NCBI RefSeq assembly: GCF_900451195.1
Contig: NZ_UGHR01000001.1
Span: 62,001-126,000, forward strand
DNA from: Iodobacter fluviatilis
GTDB lineage: Bacteria; Pseudomonadota; Gammaproteobacteria; Burkholderiales; Chitinibacteraceae
Direction: 5' to 3'
DNA: 64,000 nt
Positions 1-8,832 of the stretch are shown in pieces (the first letter of the stretch is position 1; each line of letters begins with the position of its first letter). A program made the translations under genes and the position numbers. A model generated the notes under the pieces. It had not been told where the DNA came from and did not search any database. It saw only the letters and a program-made list of their open reading frames with translations.

Positions 1-2
1 TG

Positions 3-1646
3 CAAGGTGCACTGGCCGAGAACGCGCAGATGCTGCGGGTGGCGCTGCCGGAGCTGGATGGCTTATACGAGCAGGTTTTGGGTACGCAAAGCGTGGTGTT
101 ACTTACTGATGCTAGCGGGCTGATTTTAAATACCACAGGTAACCCGCAGTTTATGAAAAAGGCTGAACAAGTGGCGCTGTTACCGGGGGTGAGCTGGGAT
201 GAGGCCACTAAGGGCACCAATGCCATCGGCACGGCGCTGGCTTTGCGGGAGTCGGTTGAGGTGCGCGGTGGTGAGCATTTTCTGATGCAAAATATCGGTA
301 TTTCCTGTTCGGCTGCGCCCATCTTTGCACCCAATGGCCGACTTGCGGGCGTGCTGAATGTTTCGGGTGATGCCCGCCTGCATCATTTGCATGCGCTGGG
401 CTTGGTGCGTTTGGCGGCACAACAGATTGAGCACCGTTGGCTAGGCTTGGCGGGTGATGCGCACTGGCTGATGCGTTTACATCCGCGCGCCGAATTACTG
501 GGCTCGCCCCGTGAAGGCGTGCTGAGCTTTGCCGGGGACATGCTGATTGCGGCCAATCGTGTGGCTTTACAGTGGCTAGGCTTGAGTTGGCAAAATTTAG
601 GTCAGTGCAGCTTTTCTGATTTATTCGACGGCATTTTGCAAGCGCAGCCGCTGCCGCAAGCGATCTATAGCCAGCGAGGGCAACGTTTTTATCTAACCAT
701 CACGCCACCGAAAGTGGCCCTTGCAACCCCGCCTGCAGCCTCGTCTGTGGCTGCCAATAAAAGCGAGCTGCCATTTCAAAAGCAGCTAGATAAAGCAGTG
801 AGGGTGCTGAATGCGGGCGTGGCGGTGTTATTGCAAGGCGAAACGGGCAGTGGAAAAGAAGTCTTTGCCCGGGCTTTACATGCCGCCAGTCAGCGCCGCA
901 AGGGGGCGTTTGTGGCGATTAATTGCGCCGCCTTGCCCGAATCCTTAATTGAAGCCGAGTTATTTGGCTATGAAGAAGGCGCATTTACCGGTGCCAAGCG
1001 TAAGGGCAGCATGGGTAAATTGCGCGAAGCCAATGGCGGCGTGCTGCTGCTGGATGAAATCGGCGATATGCCGCTGCTGATGCAGGCGCGGCTATTACGC
1101 GTATTACAGGAGCGGGAAGTCACGCCGCTGGGAGGCAGCCAGCCTTATAGGGTGGATTTTGCCGTGGTCTGCGCCAGCCATCGTGATTTGCCCAAGATGG
1201 TGGCCGCGGGGGAGTTTCGGGCGGATTTGTTTTATCGCCTGCAGGATTTTATCGTTCATTTGCCTCCGCTGCGGGAGTATGCAGATTTGCTAGGTTTTAT
1301 TGCCCGCCTGTGGCAGGAGTCTGGTGGCTCTGCACGGGGCGTACTTTTGGGCGATGATTTAATGGCATCGCTGGTCCGCTATCCTTGGCCAGGTAATGTA
1401 AGGCAATTATTAAGCCTGCTGAAAACACTGCTGGCTTTGGCTGATGATGGCGCATGTCTTACTTATGCAGATTTGCCTGAAGAATACCAAATGCCGGTTC
1501 TGAGTGAAGCCAGCTCTTTGGCAAGCAGCAGCCATGAGCTGATTGAAAACACCATTGCCCGCTTTGAAGGAAATTTAAGCAAGGCGGCAGCAGCCTTGGG
1601 CGTGGCACGCAGCACTCTGTACCGCCGGCGCTTTAAAGCAGGATAA
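3..1646 (+). CDS. Sigma-54-dependent activator, AcoR-like (5' end outside window)
   Basis: Enhancer-binding transcription activator that works with sigma-54 RNA polymerase. The frame is open from the first bases of the window, so the start lies upstream; residue numbers here count from the first in-window ATG at 30. A GAF-type sensor region covers about residues 15-135. The AAA+ domain has Walker A GETGSGKE (about 270), the sigma-54 contact motif GAFTGA (about 317) and Walker [12 protein letters not shown] Fis-type helix-turn-helix closes the protein ([19 protein letters not shown]). All motifs needed for ATP hydrolysis and sigma-54 contact are present. The GAF plus AAA+ plus Fis layout without a receiver domain matches the AcoR family, which senses small molecules such as acetoin. 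No acetoin genes lie downstream, so the target is unknown; it may lie left of the window. Confidence 0.9.
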   Translation, partial: QGALAENAQMLRVALPELDGLYEQVLGTQSVVLLTDASGLILNTTGNPQFMKKAEQVALLPGVSWDEATKGTNAIGTALALRESVEVRGGEHFLMQNIGISCSAAPIFAPNGRLAGVLNVSGDARLHHLHALGLVRLAAQQIEHRWLGLAGDAHWLMRLHPRAELLGSPREGVLSFAGDMLIAANRVALQWLGLSWQNLGQCSFSDLFDGILQAQPLPQAIYSQRGQRFYLTITPPKVALATPPAASSVAANKSELPFQKQLDKAVRVLNAGVAVLLQGETGSGKEVFARALHAASQRRKGAFVAINCAALPESLIEAELFGYEEGAFTGAKRKGSMGKLREANGGVLLLDEIGDMPLLMQARLLRVLQEREVTPLGGSQPYRVDFAVVCASHRDLPKMVAAGEFRADLFYRLQDFIVHLPPLREYADLLGFIARLWQESGGSARGVLLGDDLMASLVRYPWPGNVRQLLSLLKTLLALADDGACLTYADLPEEYQMPVLSEASSLASSSHELIENTIARFEGNLSKAAAALGVARSTLYRRRFKAG

Positions 1647-1768
1647 AAAGTAGTGACGGGTTTTTAAAGTACAAATTTGCTGCACTAAGGTGAATGCTGA
1701 GAGTTTAGTTGCGCCTTTTATTGAAAATTAAGTCATACTATTACAATCATTTTTCTGACACATAACTT

Positions 1769-2905
1769 GTGAATAGTAAAGTAGATAAATCGACTAGGTG
1801 TAAGCCTGCAATGTGGGGCGAGCGCTTGCTGGCTGTGCGTCAGCTGGTTTGGCTTGCATCTCCCGATGCGCTGCCTGCAGCGCGCATTTTATTGCGTGAT
1901 GCGCCTCAGGCCGCTTCATTGCAGGATGAAATGGTGCTACACGAGTTGATTTGCCGGGCCGCCTGGGCAGAGTTGCGTTTCCCATTAATGCTGCGTCATG
2001 CGCGTATTTTAGAAAAGCTTGCCGTAAGCTCGGGCGAGCTGGCCTGGCAGATTGAGGCGCAGCAACTGCTTGCGAATGCTCATTATGACCAGCGCCGCTA
2101 TGATCAGTCGCTTGCCTGCTGGGTCAGCTCTTTGGAGCTGGCACAAAAAAGTGATCATTACGCCGCGCTTTGCGAGGCGTGCCTTGGGATGAGTAATATC
2201 CTGCTGGCAGATCAGCAGTATCAGGAGGCACGGCAAGTACTGGAGCTGGCGTGTAATCAGGCCATGCGCTCGGGCTTAAATCGATTGTCGTTTAAAGCAG
2301 GCCTCTACACCGCCAATTTTCTGGCGCAGCAAAATGATTTGCAGGGGCTGGCTCAGTGCCTAGCATGGCTGAAGCAGCTGCCGGTCGATGACATCGAAGA
2401 AACCCTGCTGATTGATATTGAAAACACCCGCGCCCGTTTACTTTGCTTACAAAATGATACCCAAGCCGCCGGGCCCGTATTGCAGGCCGCAACAGCTAGG
2501 GCTCATGCCTGTCGCTATCTTTGGGGTAGCCTGCAGGCTCAGTTAATTGCTGCCGACTTAGCGGCCACACGCGGCCAGCTTGATGTGGCCATAATGGCCG
2601 GGCATTGCGTCTTAAATGCCGCACGAGAGGCCAATGGCAGCCATTTTATCCCCCATGACTTTATGCTTAAGCTTGGCCGCTGGCAGGAAGAATGTGGCCT
2701 GTTGGATGATGCTTTAGCCACACTTGAGCAATGGCATATCAGGCATCGTGCTGATCTTTTGGCCCGGCATGAGCATAAACGCCGTATTGCGCCGGGTTTA
2801 CTCCGGCAGCTGTCTTTATTGCTGCAAGTGATGCAGCTTAAAGACGAGAATAAAAATTTGCGCTCTCAATTGCAATCAAGCCTGGCGCCTGAATATGCAA
2901 CTTGA
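1769..2905 (+). CDS. TPR-repeat protein lacking an output domain
   Basis: An all-helical protein of up to 378 residues made of tetratricopeptide-like pairs (A-L-Y/W-x-x-A patterns) and ending in a short coiled-coil-like stretch (MQLKDENKNLRSQLQ). It resembles the sensor half of the next gene but stops where that protein enters its GGDEF domain, so it looks like a tandem copy without the cyclase. The longest frame starts at GTG 1769 with no visible Shine-Dalgarno; ATG 1811 has AGGTG ten bases upstream and may be the true start. Its last 11 bases overlap the next gene, implying coupled translation. A scaffold or modulator role for the cyclase is inference; no catalytic motif is visible. Confidence 0.75.
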   Translation: MNSKVDKSTRCKPAMWGERLLAVRQLVWLASPDALPAARILLRDAPQAASLQDEMVLHELICRAAWAELRFPLMLRHARILEKLAVSSGELAWQIEAQQLLANAHYDQRRYDQSLACWVSSLELAQKSDHYAALCEACLGMSNILLADQQYQEARQVLELACNQAMRSGLNRLSFKAGLYTANFLAQQNDLQGLAQCLAWLKQLPVDDIEETLLIDIENTRARLLCLQNDTQAAGPVLQAATARAHACRYLWGSLQAQLIAADLAATRGQLDVAIMAGHCVLNAAREANGSHFIPHDFMLKLGRWQEECGLLDDALATLEQWHIRHRADLLARHEHKRRIAPGLLRQLSLLLQVMQLKDENKNLRSQLQSSLAPEYAT

Positions 2906-4484
2906 GCAATTGCTTGAATCGCTTGATTTATCCCCCTTTGATACCCGTGAAGCGGCTTTAGCGCTGGCGGCGCAGTGTGCCGCTGCGGATAAACCCCGAG
3001 CTCTGAAGGCGAGGCATCTGGCGGCCAAAGCCTTAGGGCGGCGCGATACAGTGGCTTCAACGCAGGAGTATCAGCGTCTTTTGCCCGCCTTGCGGCGCTA
3101 TCAGCTATGGGATGAGTATTTAGCGGCGCTTGATGAATGCGGCGGCCACGCGATGGTGCAGGGCAATGTGAATGAGGCGATTCACCAGTGGTCGGCTTGC
3201 CTTGAAGAAGCCATGGTGCTGCAGAATGGTTTTTTTGCGGTACAGGCCCTACTGGGTATCGGCAAAGCTTTTTGGGTTTTAAATGATTTTAAATCGGCTC
3301 ATCATTATCACTGTCTTGCATTGGAATTTGCACTGCCTTTGCAGGATAAAGCCAGCTTGGCTGGCGCGTATCTTTGCCTGATTGCCGATATGCTGGCTGC
3401 GGATCGCTATACCGAGGCAGGTATTGCTCTTCGCCTTGCGCATCTTTCTGTGCTCGATTGTAAAAACCGCCATTGGCAGGCCGAATATTTATTATTTCGT
3501 GGCCGTGTTTATCTGGAGCAGAGGCAGCTGGCACTTGCTGAAGCCGATTTAACGGTCGCCCTGCTGCAATCCACTGCACTAAGCTTCAGCTGGGTGGCCA
3601 GCCAGGTGGAGTTTCAATTGTTTAAGCTCTATTGCCTGCGCCAAGACGGGCAGGAGGCCGCACAGCATCTGGCTAATGCTGAAGCGCAGGCTAAAGCCAT
3701 TCAGGCAACATCTTTGCTGGAGCGCTTTGCCTTTGGCACCTATCAGCAGCATAAGGCGCAGGGAGACAGCCGGGAGGCGCTGAAGTATTACCGGATTTAT
3801 TTAGAGTATTACGAACAAAACCACGGCAGGGCTTGTTTGCCACGTCTGGCCCAATCTACGGCAAGGCGTTTGCAGCGGCTGGAAAACCGTATCGAGCTGA
3901 CGCAGCGTAAGCAAGAAAATGCACTGCTGTGCCAGACCCTCAATCAGCAGAGCGCTCAGCTTGATTCTTTAAGCAGAGCCGCTTTAAGTGATCCTCTCAC
4001 AGGATTAGCCAATCGCCGCCATCTGGAGCAGCAGTTAGACCGCCTGGATCAGCAGGCCCGGTTACCGATGTCGCTACTGATTGTGGATATCGATTATTTT
4101 AAGCAGGTCAATGATGCTTATGGCCATGCAATTGGCGATTTAGTCTTGCAGCGTATGGCATCGGTGCTGCAATTTGCCTGCCGGAATAATGAGCTGATTG
4201 CCCGTTATGGAGGGGAGGAGTTTTATATCTTATTGCCGCAAGTTTTGTTTGCAGATGCAAGGCAAATTGCAGAGCGGCTTTGCGCCATGGTGGAGAACCA
4301 CGATTGGGATAGTATTGCTAGGGGTTTGCATGCCACGGTGAGCATTGGTCTTGCCAGCAACAACGGGCACTGGCTGCCTTGCCGAACGCTCGCTCTGGAG
4401 GCCGATGCGGCTTTGTATGAGGCCAAAGCGGCAGGGCGTAATTGTGTGCGCTGGCGAATCACTTCTTCCGGATTAATGTCTTAA
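2895..4484 (+). CDS. TPR-GGDEF diguanylate cyclase
   Basis: Probable diguanylate cyclase making c-di-GMP from two GTP. The N-terminal ~330 residues are TPR-like helices; a coiled linker (about 330-365) leads to a GGDEF domain that begins with DPLTGLANRR. The active-site loop is GGEEF at residues 439-443, a catalytically competent variant, and the metal-binding aspartate lies in VDIDYFK. The product-inhibition I-site, normally RxxD five residues before the loop, reads RNNE, so feedback inhibition may be weak. There is no membrane segment, so it should be cytosolic, with the TPR part sensing a protein partner. The start ATG overlaps the preceding TPR gene by 11 bases. Confidence 0.9.
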   Translation: MQLEQLLESLDLSPFDTREAALALAAQCAAADKPRALKARHLAAKALGRRDTVASTQEYQRLLPALRRYQLWDEYLAALDECGGHAMVQGNVNEAIHQWSACLEEAMVLQNGFFAVQALLGIGKAFWVLNDFKSAHHYHCLALEFALPLQDKASLAGAYLCLIADMLAADRYTEAGIALRLAHLSVLDCKNRHWQAEYLLFRGRVYLEQRQLALAEADLTVALLQSTALSFSWVASQVEFQLFKLYCLRQDGQEAAQHLANAEAQAKAIQATSLLERFAFGTYQQHKAQGDSREALKYYRIYLEYYEQNHGRACLPRLAQSTARRLQRLENRIELTQRKQENALLCQTLNQQSAQLDSLSRAALSDPLTGLANRRHLEQQLDRLDQQARLPMSLLIVDIDYFKQVNDAYGHAIGDLVLQRMASVLQFACRNNELIARYGGEEFYILLPQVLFADARQIAERLCAMVENHDWDSIARGLHATVSIGLASNNGHWLPCRTLALEADAALYEAKAAGRNCVRWRITSSGLMS

Positions 4485-4507
4485 TTATCTGAAGTTATAT
4501 CATTGCC

Positions 4508-4555
4508 GTTTAAAACATACTACGCCGCTATATTGCGGTTTTTTTTGTTTTAAAC
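4508..4555 (+). terminator. Intrinsic terminator after the TPR-GGDEF gene
   Basis: A short CCGC/GCGG hairpin (4524-4538) runs into eight T residues. It is enclosed by a second inverted pair, GTTTAAAAC at 4508-4516 and GTTTTAAAC at 4547-4555. It lies 24 bases after the stop codon. Confidence 0.5.
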
Positions 4556-4619
4556 AATATTTCGGATTATCGTTATTTTTTTGTAAGTAAATATCAAATT
4601 GCAATTGAGTGTTATTTTT

Positions 4620-4633
4620 CTGATCTGGCTCAA
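4620..4633 (+). promoter_or_regulatory. Possible FNR/CRP-type operator upstream of ompW
   Basis: CTGATCTGGCTCAA matches the FNR consensus TTGAT-N4-ATCAA at eight of ten positions and sits about 130 bp before the ompW start in an AT-rich stretch. ompW of enterobacteria is known to respond to FNR. One site judged by eye is weak evidence. Confidence 0.3.
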
Positions 4634-4761
4634 AATGTAGTCGTTTTTTGTTTGCTACATTCCACTCCCTTATTTGCGCGGCATGGCATTAATAATCAAA
4701 AAAGCCCTGCCCGCATCCATTCAGATACCGATTTGATTGTGGATATAATCCGGAGAAGAGT

Positions 4762-5361
4762 ATGAAAAAGACATTCATTGCAGCCGCTGTATTAAGCTTG
4801 GTTTCTGCCGCTTCTTTTGCGGCCCAAGGCGATATCCTGACCCGTGTGCGAGTCATTAATGTAGCACCTGCAGACAGCACCGACGGCGCATTAAGCACAT
4901 TAAATGTGGGGGCAAATTCAGCAACAACGGGTGAGCTTGATTTTACTTATATGATCACTAATAACATTGGTGCTGAATTAATTTTAGGCACAACCCGCCA
5001 CGAAGTCACATCCAGCCTAGGCAGCTTAGGCAAGGTTTCTGTTTTACCGCCTACCGTCACTGTGCAATATCACTTTACCCCGGATAGTTTTTTTCGCCCA
5101 TATGTAGGGGCCGGTTTGAATTACACCCGTTTTTATAATAATGATTTGAAAGTGGGCAATCAGGGCTTAAGTATTGATAACAACAGCTTTGGCGGTGCAT
5201 TACAAATTGGTGCCGATTTTGCCGTCAGCAAAAACGTATTTATTAATGTCGATGTAAAAAAACTCTGGATTAAAACGGATGTGAGCCTGAATGGCACTGA
5301 TTTGGGTACTTTAAAAATTGATCCATGGGTCTTTGGTTTTGGTGTAGGTACAAAATTCTGA
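4762..5361 (+). CDS. ompW: Outer membrane protein OmpW
   Basis: Small eight-stranded outer-membrane beta-barrel of 199 residues, the usual OmpW length. A Sec signal peptide (MKKTFIAAAVLSLVSAASFA) is followed by mature sequence with OmpW hallmarks: FTYMITNNIGAELI, LPPTVTVQYHF, FRPYVGAGLNYT and a terminal DPWVFGFGVGTKF ending in the aromatic residue typical of outer-membrane strands. OmpW forms a hydrophobic channel linked to small-molecule uptake and stress. The start has a GAGAAG Shine-Dalgarno a few bases upstream. The gene stands alone between two terminators, with a possible FNR box upstream. Confidence 0.92.
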   Translation: MKKTFIAAAVLSLVSAASFAAQGDILTRVRVINVAPADSTDGALSTLNVGANSATTGELDFTYMITNNIGAELILGTTRHEVTSSLGSLGKVSVLPPTVTVQYHFTPDSFFRPYVGAGLNYTRFYNNDLKVGNQGLSIDNNSFGGALQIGADFAVSKNVFINVDVKKLWIKTDVSLNGTDLGTLKIDPWVFGFGVGTKF

Positions 5362-5439
5362 GAATAAGTCATTTTTATCAATGACAAATTAAAAAATGTA
5401 TTTAAATCGGGCTGATCAATTAATACATTTTTCAAGTTT

Positions 5440-5477
5440 ATGCCGTGTGCCGGAATATCGGTACACGGCATTTTTTT
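5440..5477 (+). terminator. Intrinsic terminator after ompW
   Basis: A 13-bp stem (ATGCCGTGTGCCG with its complement, one wobble) and a short loop are followed by seven T residues, about 80 bp after the ompW stop. Confidence 0.85.
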
Positions 5478-5500
5478 ATTTTACTGGCAGAAATTGGATC

Positions 5501-5528
5501 AAAAAAAGGGCATATCGATATGCCCTTT
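5501..5528 (-). terminator. Intrinsic terminator after the lipoprotein gene (minus strand)
   Basis: A perfect 24-bp palindrome at 5505-5528 (AAAGGGCATATC and its complement) extends into a run of A on the plus strand, which is a U-tract for minus-strand transcription. It sits eight bases after the stop of the lipoprotein gene. Confidence 0.85.
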
Positions 5529-5536
5529 CTGACTGC

Positions 5537-5830
5537 TTATTCGGGTTTAAATGCCCGAACTTCTGCTTCATTTGTAAGCGGGGGAATGGGAGCAGGGGTG
5601 ACAGAAGCAGTTGTTGGCACTGTAGCTTGCGGGCTGGGTTTGGGCGTGCTGCTTAAAGCATCAGCCGCCGCTCCGCCCACGGCGGCTACTCCGGAAACGC
5701 CCGCTTTACCCACATCCCATGCCACGCCTACGGCGGTGCTGGTGACGCTGACTGCAGCAGCACCCACTGCTACAACGGCACAGCCGCTCAGGCTAAGGGC
5801 GCAAGCAATGGTCAGTATTAAAGTTTTCAT
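5537..5830 (-). CDS. Small alanine/valine-rich lipoprotein
   Basis: A 97-residue protein with a lipoprotein signal peptide; the lipobox is LSGC with the lipidated cysteine at residue 17. The mature part begins with a glycine/alanine/valine-rich stretch (AVVAVGAAAVSVTSTAVGVAWDV) resembling the glycine-zipper-like segments of small envelope lipoproteins, followed by a Pro/Thr-rich tail. Serine follows glycine-free position +2 rules poorly (Ala at +2), so outer-membrane sorting is expected. It is last in the minus-strand run HD-GYP, EAL, dgt and has its own terminator. Specific function is unknown. Confidence 0.75.
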   Translation of the reverse strand: MKTLILTIACALSLSGCAVVAVGAAAVSVTSTAVGVAWDVGKAGVSGVAAVGGAAADALSSTPKPSPQATVPTTASVTPAPIPPLTNEAEVRAFKPE

Positions 5831-5918
5831 CGTTCTTTTTCCTAAGGCAGACCCGCTGGATCAGTCATTATTTAAATTAGGAGTCTCAAAAGTGGGGCGG
5901 TATTTCAGCCCGCCATGC

Positions 5919-7238
5919 TTATCGACCCATTCCACCGACTTGCTGCGCCAGATAGGTGGCGTAGTTATCGGTCATGCCACCGATAAAGTCGAGTACACGG
6001 CTGTAGCTGTCGTAGAGAGACCATTCTTTTTTGGGCGCGTTGTATTCCATCAGATCGAGTATCCGTTTCATTCTGAAACTCATTTGTGGCGATACTTTCT
6101 GCTGGTAGGCTGCGTTGCAAAAGGCGTTGAGCAGAATATCGAGGCAGGTAAAGGAGCCCACTTCGATTTCAATTTTGCGTCTTTCGTTAAAAATGCGGTC
6201 CCGGGCCAGCTGTTTGGCGGCGTTAATCCCATCGCGCATACTACTGGGGGTGACGTTGAGTAAATCACCCTGAAATTTGCCTTCCATAATGGCCGTGTAG
6301 TGCTGCATAAATGTTTCACTCACATCATGGATGCAGCGCTCTATGGCTTTACCACGCAGCAGCGATATTTTGCGCCGGGCAGATGGGGCTGCGGCAATTT
6401 CCAGCTCAAGCAGATCTTGTTTACCACCACAAATTTTAATCAGCAGCGGCTCAACCTGCTCGTATGCCAGCATGCCGATTTCTATTCCGTCTTCCAAATC
6501 AAGAATGGCGTAGCAAATATCATCGGCAGCCTCCATCAGATAGGAGAGCGGATGACGGGCCCAGCGATTTTTACCCAGCATGGGCAGCCCCAGCTCGGTG
6601 GCGATTTCTTCCAGTATGTTTTGTTCAGACTGGTAGCAGCTGAATTTGCCGCAGGGCGTCGCATCACTGGAGGTCCAGGGGTATTTTAGTGTGGTGCCCA
6701 GTGTGGCGTAAGTGAGGCGCATGCCGCCTTCAAAGCGATGGTTTTCAAGCTGGGTGACTACTCTGAAGCCCTGAGCGTTACCTTCGAAGGTCATTAAATC
6801 CAGTCGCTCATTTGCACTCAGGTTTTGAAGTAAATAAGCATGCTGATCACGGCAAAACCAATCACGAATCGCATATTCACCGGCATGGCCAAAGGGCGGG
6901 TTGCCAATATCGTGGGCCAGACATGCGGCCTGCACAATGGCTCCAATATCGTAAGGGGTAATGTGTTGGGGCAGAGCGTATTGCAGCCTTTGCCCGACAA
7001 TCACCCCTAAGCTGCGGCCTACGCAGCTGACTTCAATTGAATGGGTGAGGCGGGTGTGTACATGATCATTTTCGGTCAGCGGATGAACTTGTGTTTTACG
7101 GCCCAAGCGACGAAATGGTGAGGAAAAAACAATCCGGTCATGATCTTTATGAAAATCACTGCGCCCCGATTCCTGGGGAAATAAATCATTGCGTACCGCG
7201 CCGAGTCGCTCGGCATTGAGCAGCTGTTGCCAGTTCAT
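5919..7238 (-). CDS. dgt: Deoxyguanosinetriphosphate triphosphohydrolase-like protein
   Basis: HD-superfamily dNTPase that removes triphosphate from dGTP or other dNTPs, adjusting nucleotide pools. The metal site is visible: H66 in RLTHSIE, H109-D110 in LAHDIGNPPFGHAGE and a later YLMEAADDICYAILDLED segment. The protein has 439 residues, in the range of Dgt-like (type 2) enzymes and shorter than E. coli Dgt, so the exact substrate is unsure. It begins 43 bp after the EAL gene and probably belongs to the same transcript, although no functional link between dNTP hydrolysis and c-di-GMP turnover is established. Confidence 0.92.
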   Translation of the reverse strand: MNWQQLLNAERLGAVRNDLFPQESGRSDFHKDHDRIVFSSPFRRLGRKTQVHPLTENDHVHTRLTHSIEVSCVGRSLGVIVGQRLQYALPQHITPYDIGAIVQAACLAHDIGNPPFGHAGEYAIRDWFCRDQHAYLLQNLSANERLDLMTFEGNAQGFRVVTQLENHRFEGGMRLTYATLGTTLKYPWTSSDATPCGKFSCYQSEQNILEEIATELGLPMLGKNRWARHPLSYLMEAADDICYAILDLEDGIEIGMLAYEQVEPLLIKICGGKQDLLELEIAAAPSARRKISLLRGKAIERCIHDVSETFMQHYTAIMEGKFQGDLLNVTPSSMRDGINAAKQLARDRIFNERRKIEIEVGSFTCLDILLNAFCNAAYQQKVSPQMSFRMKRILDLMEYNAPKKEWSLYDSYSRVLDFIGGMTDNYATYLAQQVGGMGR

Positions 7239-7281
7239 TATTCTCTTGATCTCGTGTGAATGAGGCTGAGCTCAGGCCTGC

Positions 7282-8832
7282 TTATGCAGGCCCGGAGTGC
7301 TGTAACAGCCGGTAAAACTGCATTAAATCGCGGGGGGCCAGAGGGCGGCTGAAGTAATATCCTTGGATTAAATTGCAATCGTAGGAAACCAGTAGCTCAA
7401 GAGTTGCTTTGTCTTCAACCCCTTCTGCTACCACGCTCAGGCCTAGGGTATGGGAAAGCTTAATGACGCTTTCAACAATATGTGAATCTATATTGTTCTG
7501 TGTAATGGTACGGATAAAGCTTTGATCAATTTTTAATTCATCAATGGGTAGGCGTTTTAAGTAAGACAGTGATGCATAGCCTGTGCCAAAGTCATCCAGT
7601 GCTAATTGACAGCCCAGCGCTTTCAGCGCGCACAGGCTGCTGATCGTGGCTTCTAGATCTTCGATGGCTGCCGATTCTGTGATTTCGAAAATAATCCGCT
7701 CACCGGGAATATTCCACAGCTGCAGCGCATTTTCAACTTCATGCACAAGCCGGGAATCGAGCAGATTGGAAGGGGTGAGATTGATGCTCAAACTTCCCTT
7801 GAGCCCCATCTTGCTTAATTTGGAAAACTCCCGCAATGCAGTATGGATCACCCAGCGGGTCAGTTGCGGCATCAGGCCAAGCAGCTCGGCAACCAGCACC
7901 GCCTCATCAGGACGGATTGCACCAAGCTCTGCATCCTGCCAGCGCAGCAGCGCTTCGGCACCTTTGTAAACAGGGCCATTGGGGCCGGGTTGAATCTGCG
8001 GCTGAAAGGCCAGATGAAAGCGGTTTTGTGCCAGCGCATCCCTGAGTGGTTTTTCCAGCTTATTCAGTAGACTGCCCTGAATATCCCGTTTAGCCTGATA
8101 AATAGATGGCTCTTCATTGCTGCATAGCTTTGCGGCTGTTTGTGCTGCCAGTATCAGTTGTTTGGCTGTTTGGCCATGATCCGGCCATAAAGCGATGCCA
8201 ATGCGCGGGCTGATGGCCCACTCCGTCAATGATTGCTTTAGCAGTTTTTGTGCCCTGTCCGCCGCCAGCAAGGAATGCCCTTCGCCTGCCATATTGGGCA
8301 GAATCATCAGCAGGCCACCTTCCAGTGGATACAGTTTGTCTTCCTGACGCAGCATTTCATTGAGCCGCTGGCTTGCGTTTAGGCGCAAAGATTCAATATG
8401 GCCAAGCTCGATATAGAGCAGGGCAATATGACGCTCGGGCTGGGAATGCAATTTTGCATGCTCTAAGCCATGAGCGGGCGTGCTGGTTTGTAAAGGGGTG
8501 AGGGCCTGTATATGCTGCTGCGTTTTCTCAAGCTCGGCAAAACACAACCGGTTAATTAGTGCATCGGCTTCTGTGGGAATATGGTGCAAAATCAGCTCGC
8601 GCCAGCCTAATAAAAGCAGAGTCGACTGGTTTAAACCATGGGGGCTGAGCAGAGGCCATGGAGCAATGGCTTCTCCCTGAATCAGGGCCTGAAAATATTC
8701 ATTGTACAGCGCTTCATCTGCGGGCTGGCAGTGCGCTTGCACCATGGCTTCAAGCTTGGGGATCAGTACATCCGGCTCTTTAAGCTGATAGCTGGCGAGC
8801 ATAGCAAGGTCGATATTGAGGGGAGCTTTCAT
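7282..8832 (-). CDS. EAL-domain c-di-GMP phosphodiesterase with degenerate GGDEF
   Basis: Probable c-di-GMP phosphodiesterase of 516 residues. The N-terminal half is helical; residues ~130-255 look like a GGDEF fold whose signature is lost (LEGGLLMILP in place of GGDEF), so it cannot be a cyclase. The C-terminal EAL domain has its key residues: EAL at 293-295, SINLTPSNL, FEITESA, DDFGTGYASL and VVAEGVED. No membrane segment or signal peptide is seen, so it is cytosolic. Its ATG overlaps the HD-GYP stop as ATGA, a sign of coupled translation: two phosphodiesterase families made from one message. Confidence 0.92.
   Translation of the reverse strand: MKAPLNIDLAMLASYQLKEPDVLIPKLEAMVQAHCQPADEALYNEYFQALIQGEAIAPWPLLSPHGLNQSTLLLLGWRELILHHIPTEADALINRLCFAELEKTQQHIQALTPLQTSTPAHGLEHAKLHSQPERHIALLYIELGHIESLRLNASQRLNEMLRQEDKLYPLEGGLLMILPNMAGEGHSLLAADRAQKLLKQSLTEWAISPRIGIALWPDHGQTAKQLILAAQTAAKLCSNEEPSIYQAKRDIQGSLLNKLEKPLRDALAQNRFHLAFQPQIQPGPNGPVYKGAEALLRWQDAELGAIRPDEAVLVAELLGLMPQLTRWVIHTALREFSKLSKMGLKGSLSINLTPSNLLDSRLVHEVENALQLWNIPGERIIFEITESAAIEDLEATISSLCALKALGCQLALDDFGTGYASLSYLKRLPIDELKIDQSFIRTITQNNIDSHIVESVIKLSHTLGLSVVAEGVEDKATLELLVSYDCNLIQGYYFSRPLAPRDLMQFYRLLQHSGPA

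Noticed and set aside
5445..6263. 272-codon plus-strand frame over the lipoprotein and dgt genes
   Set aside because: It is antisense to two well-supported minus-strand genes and crosses two terminators.
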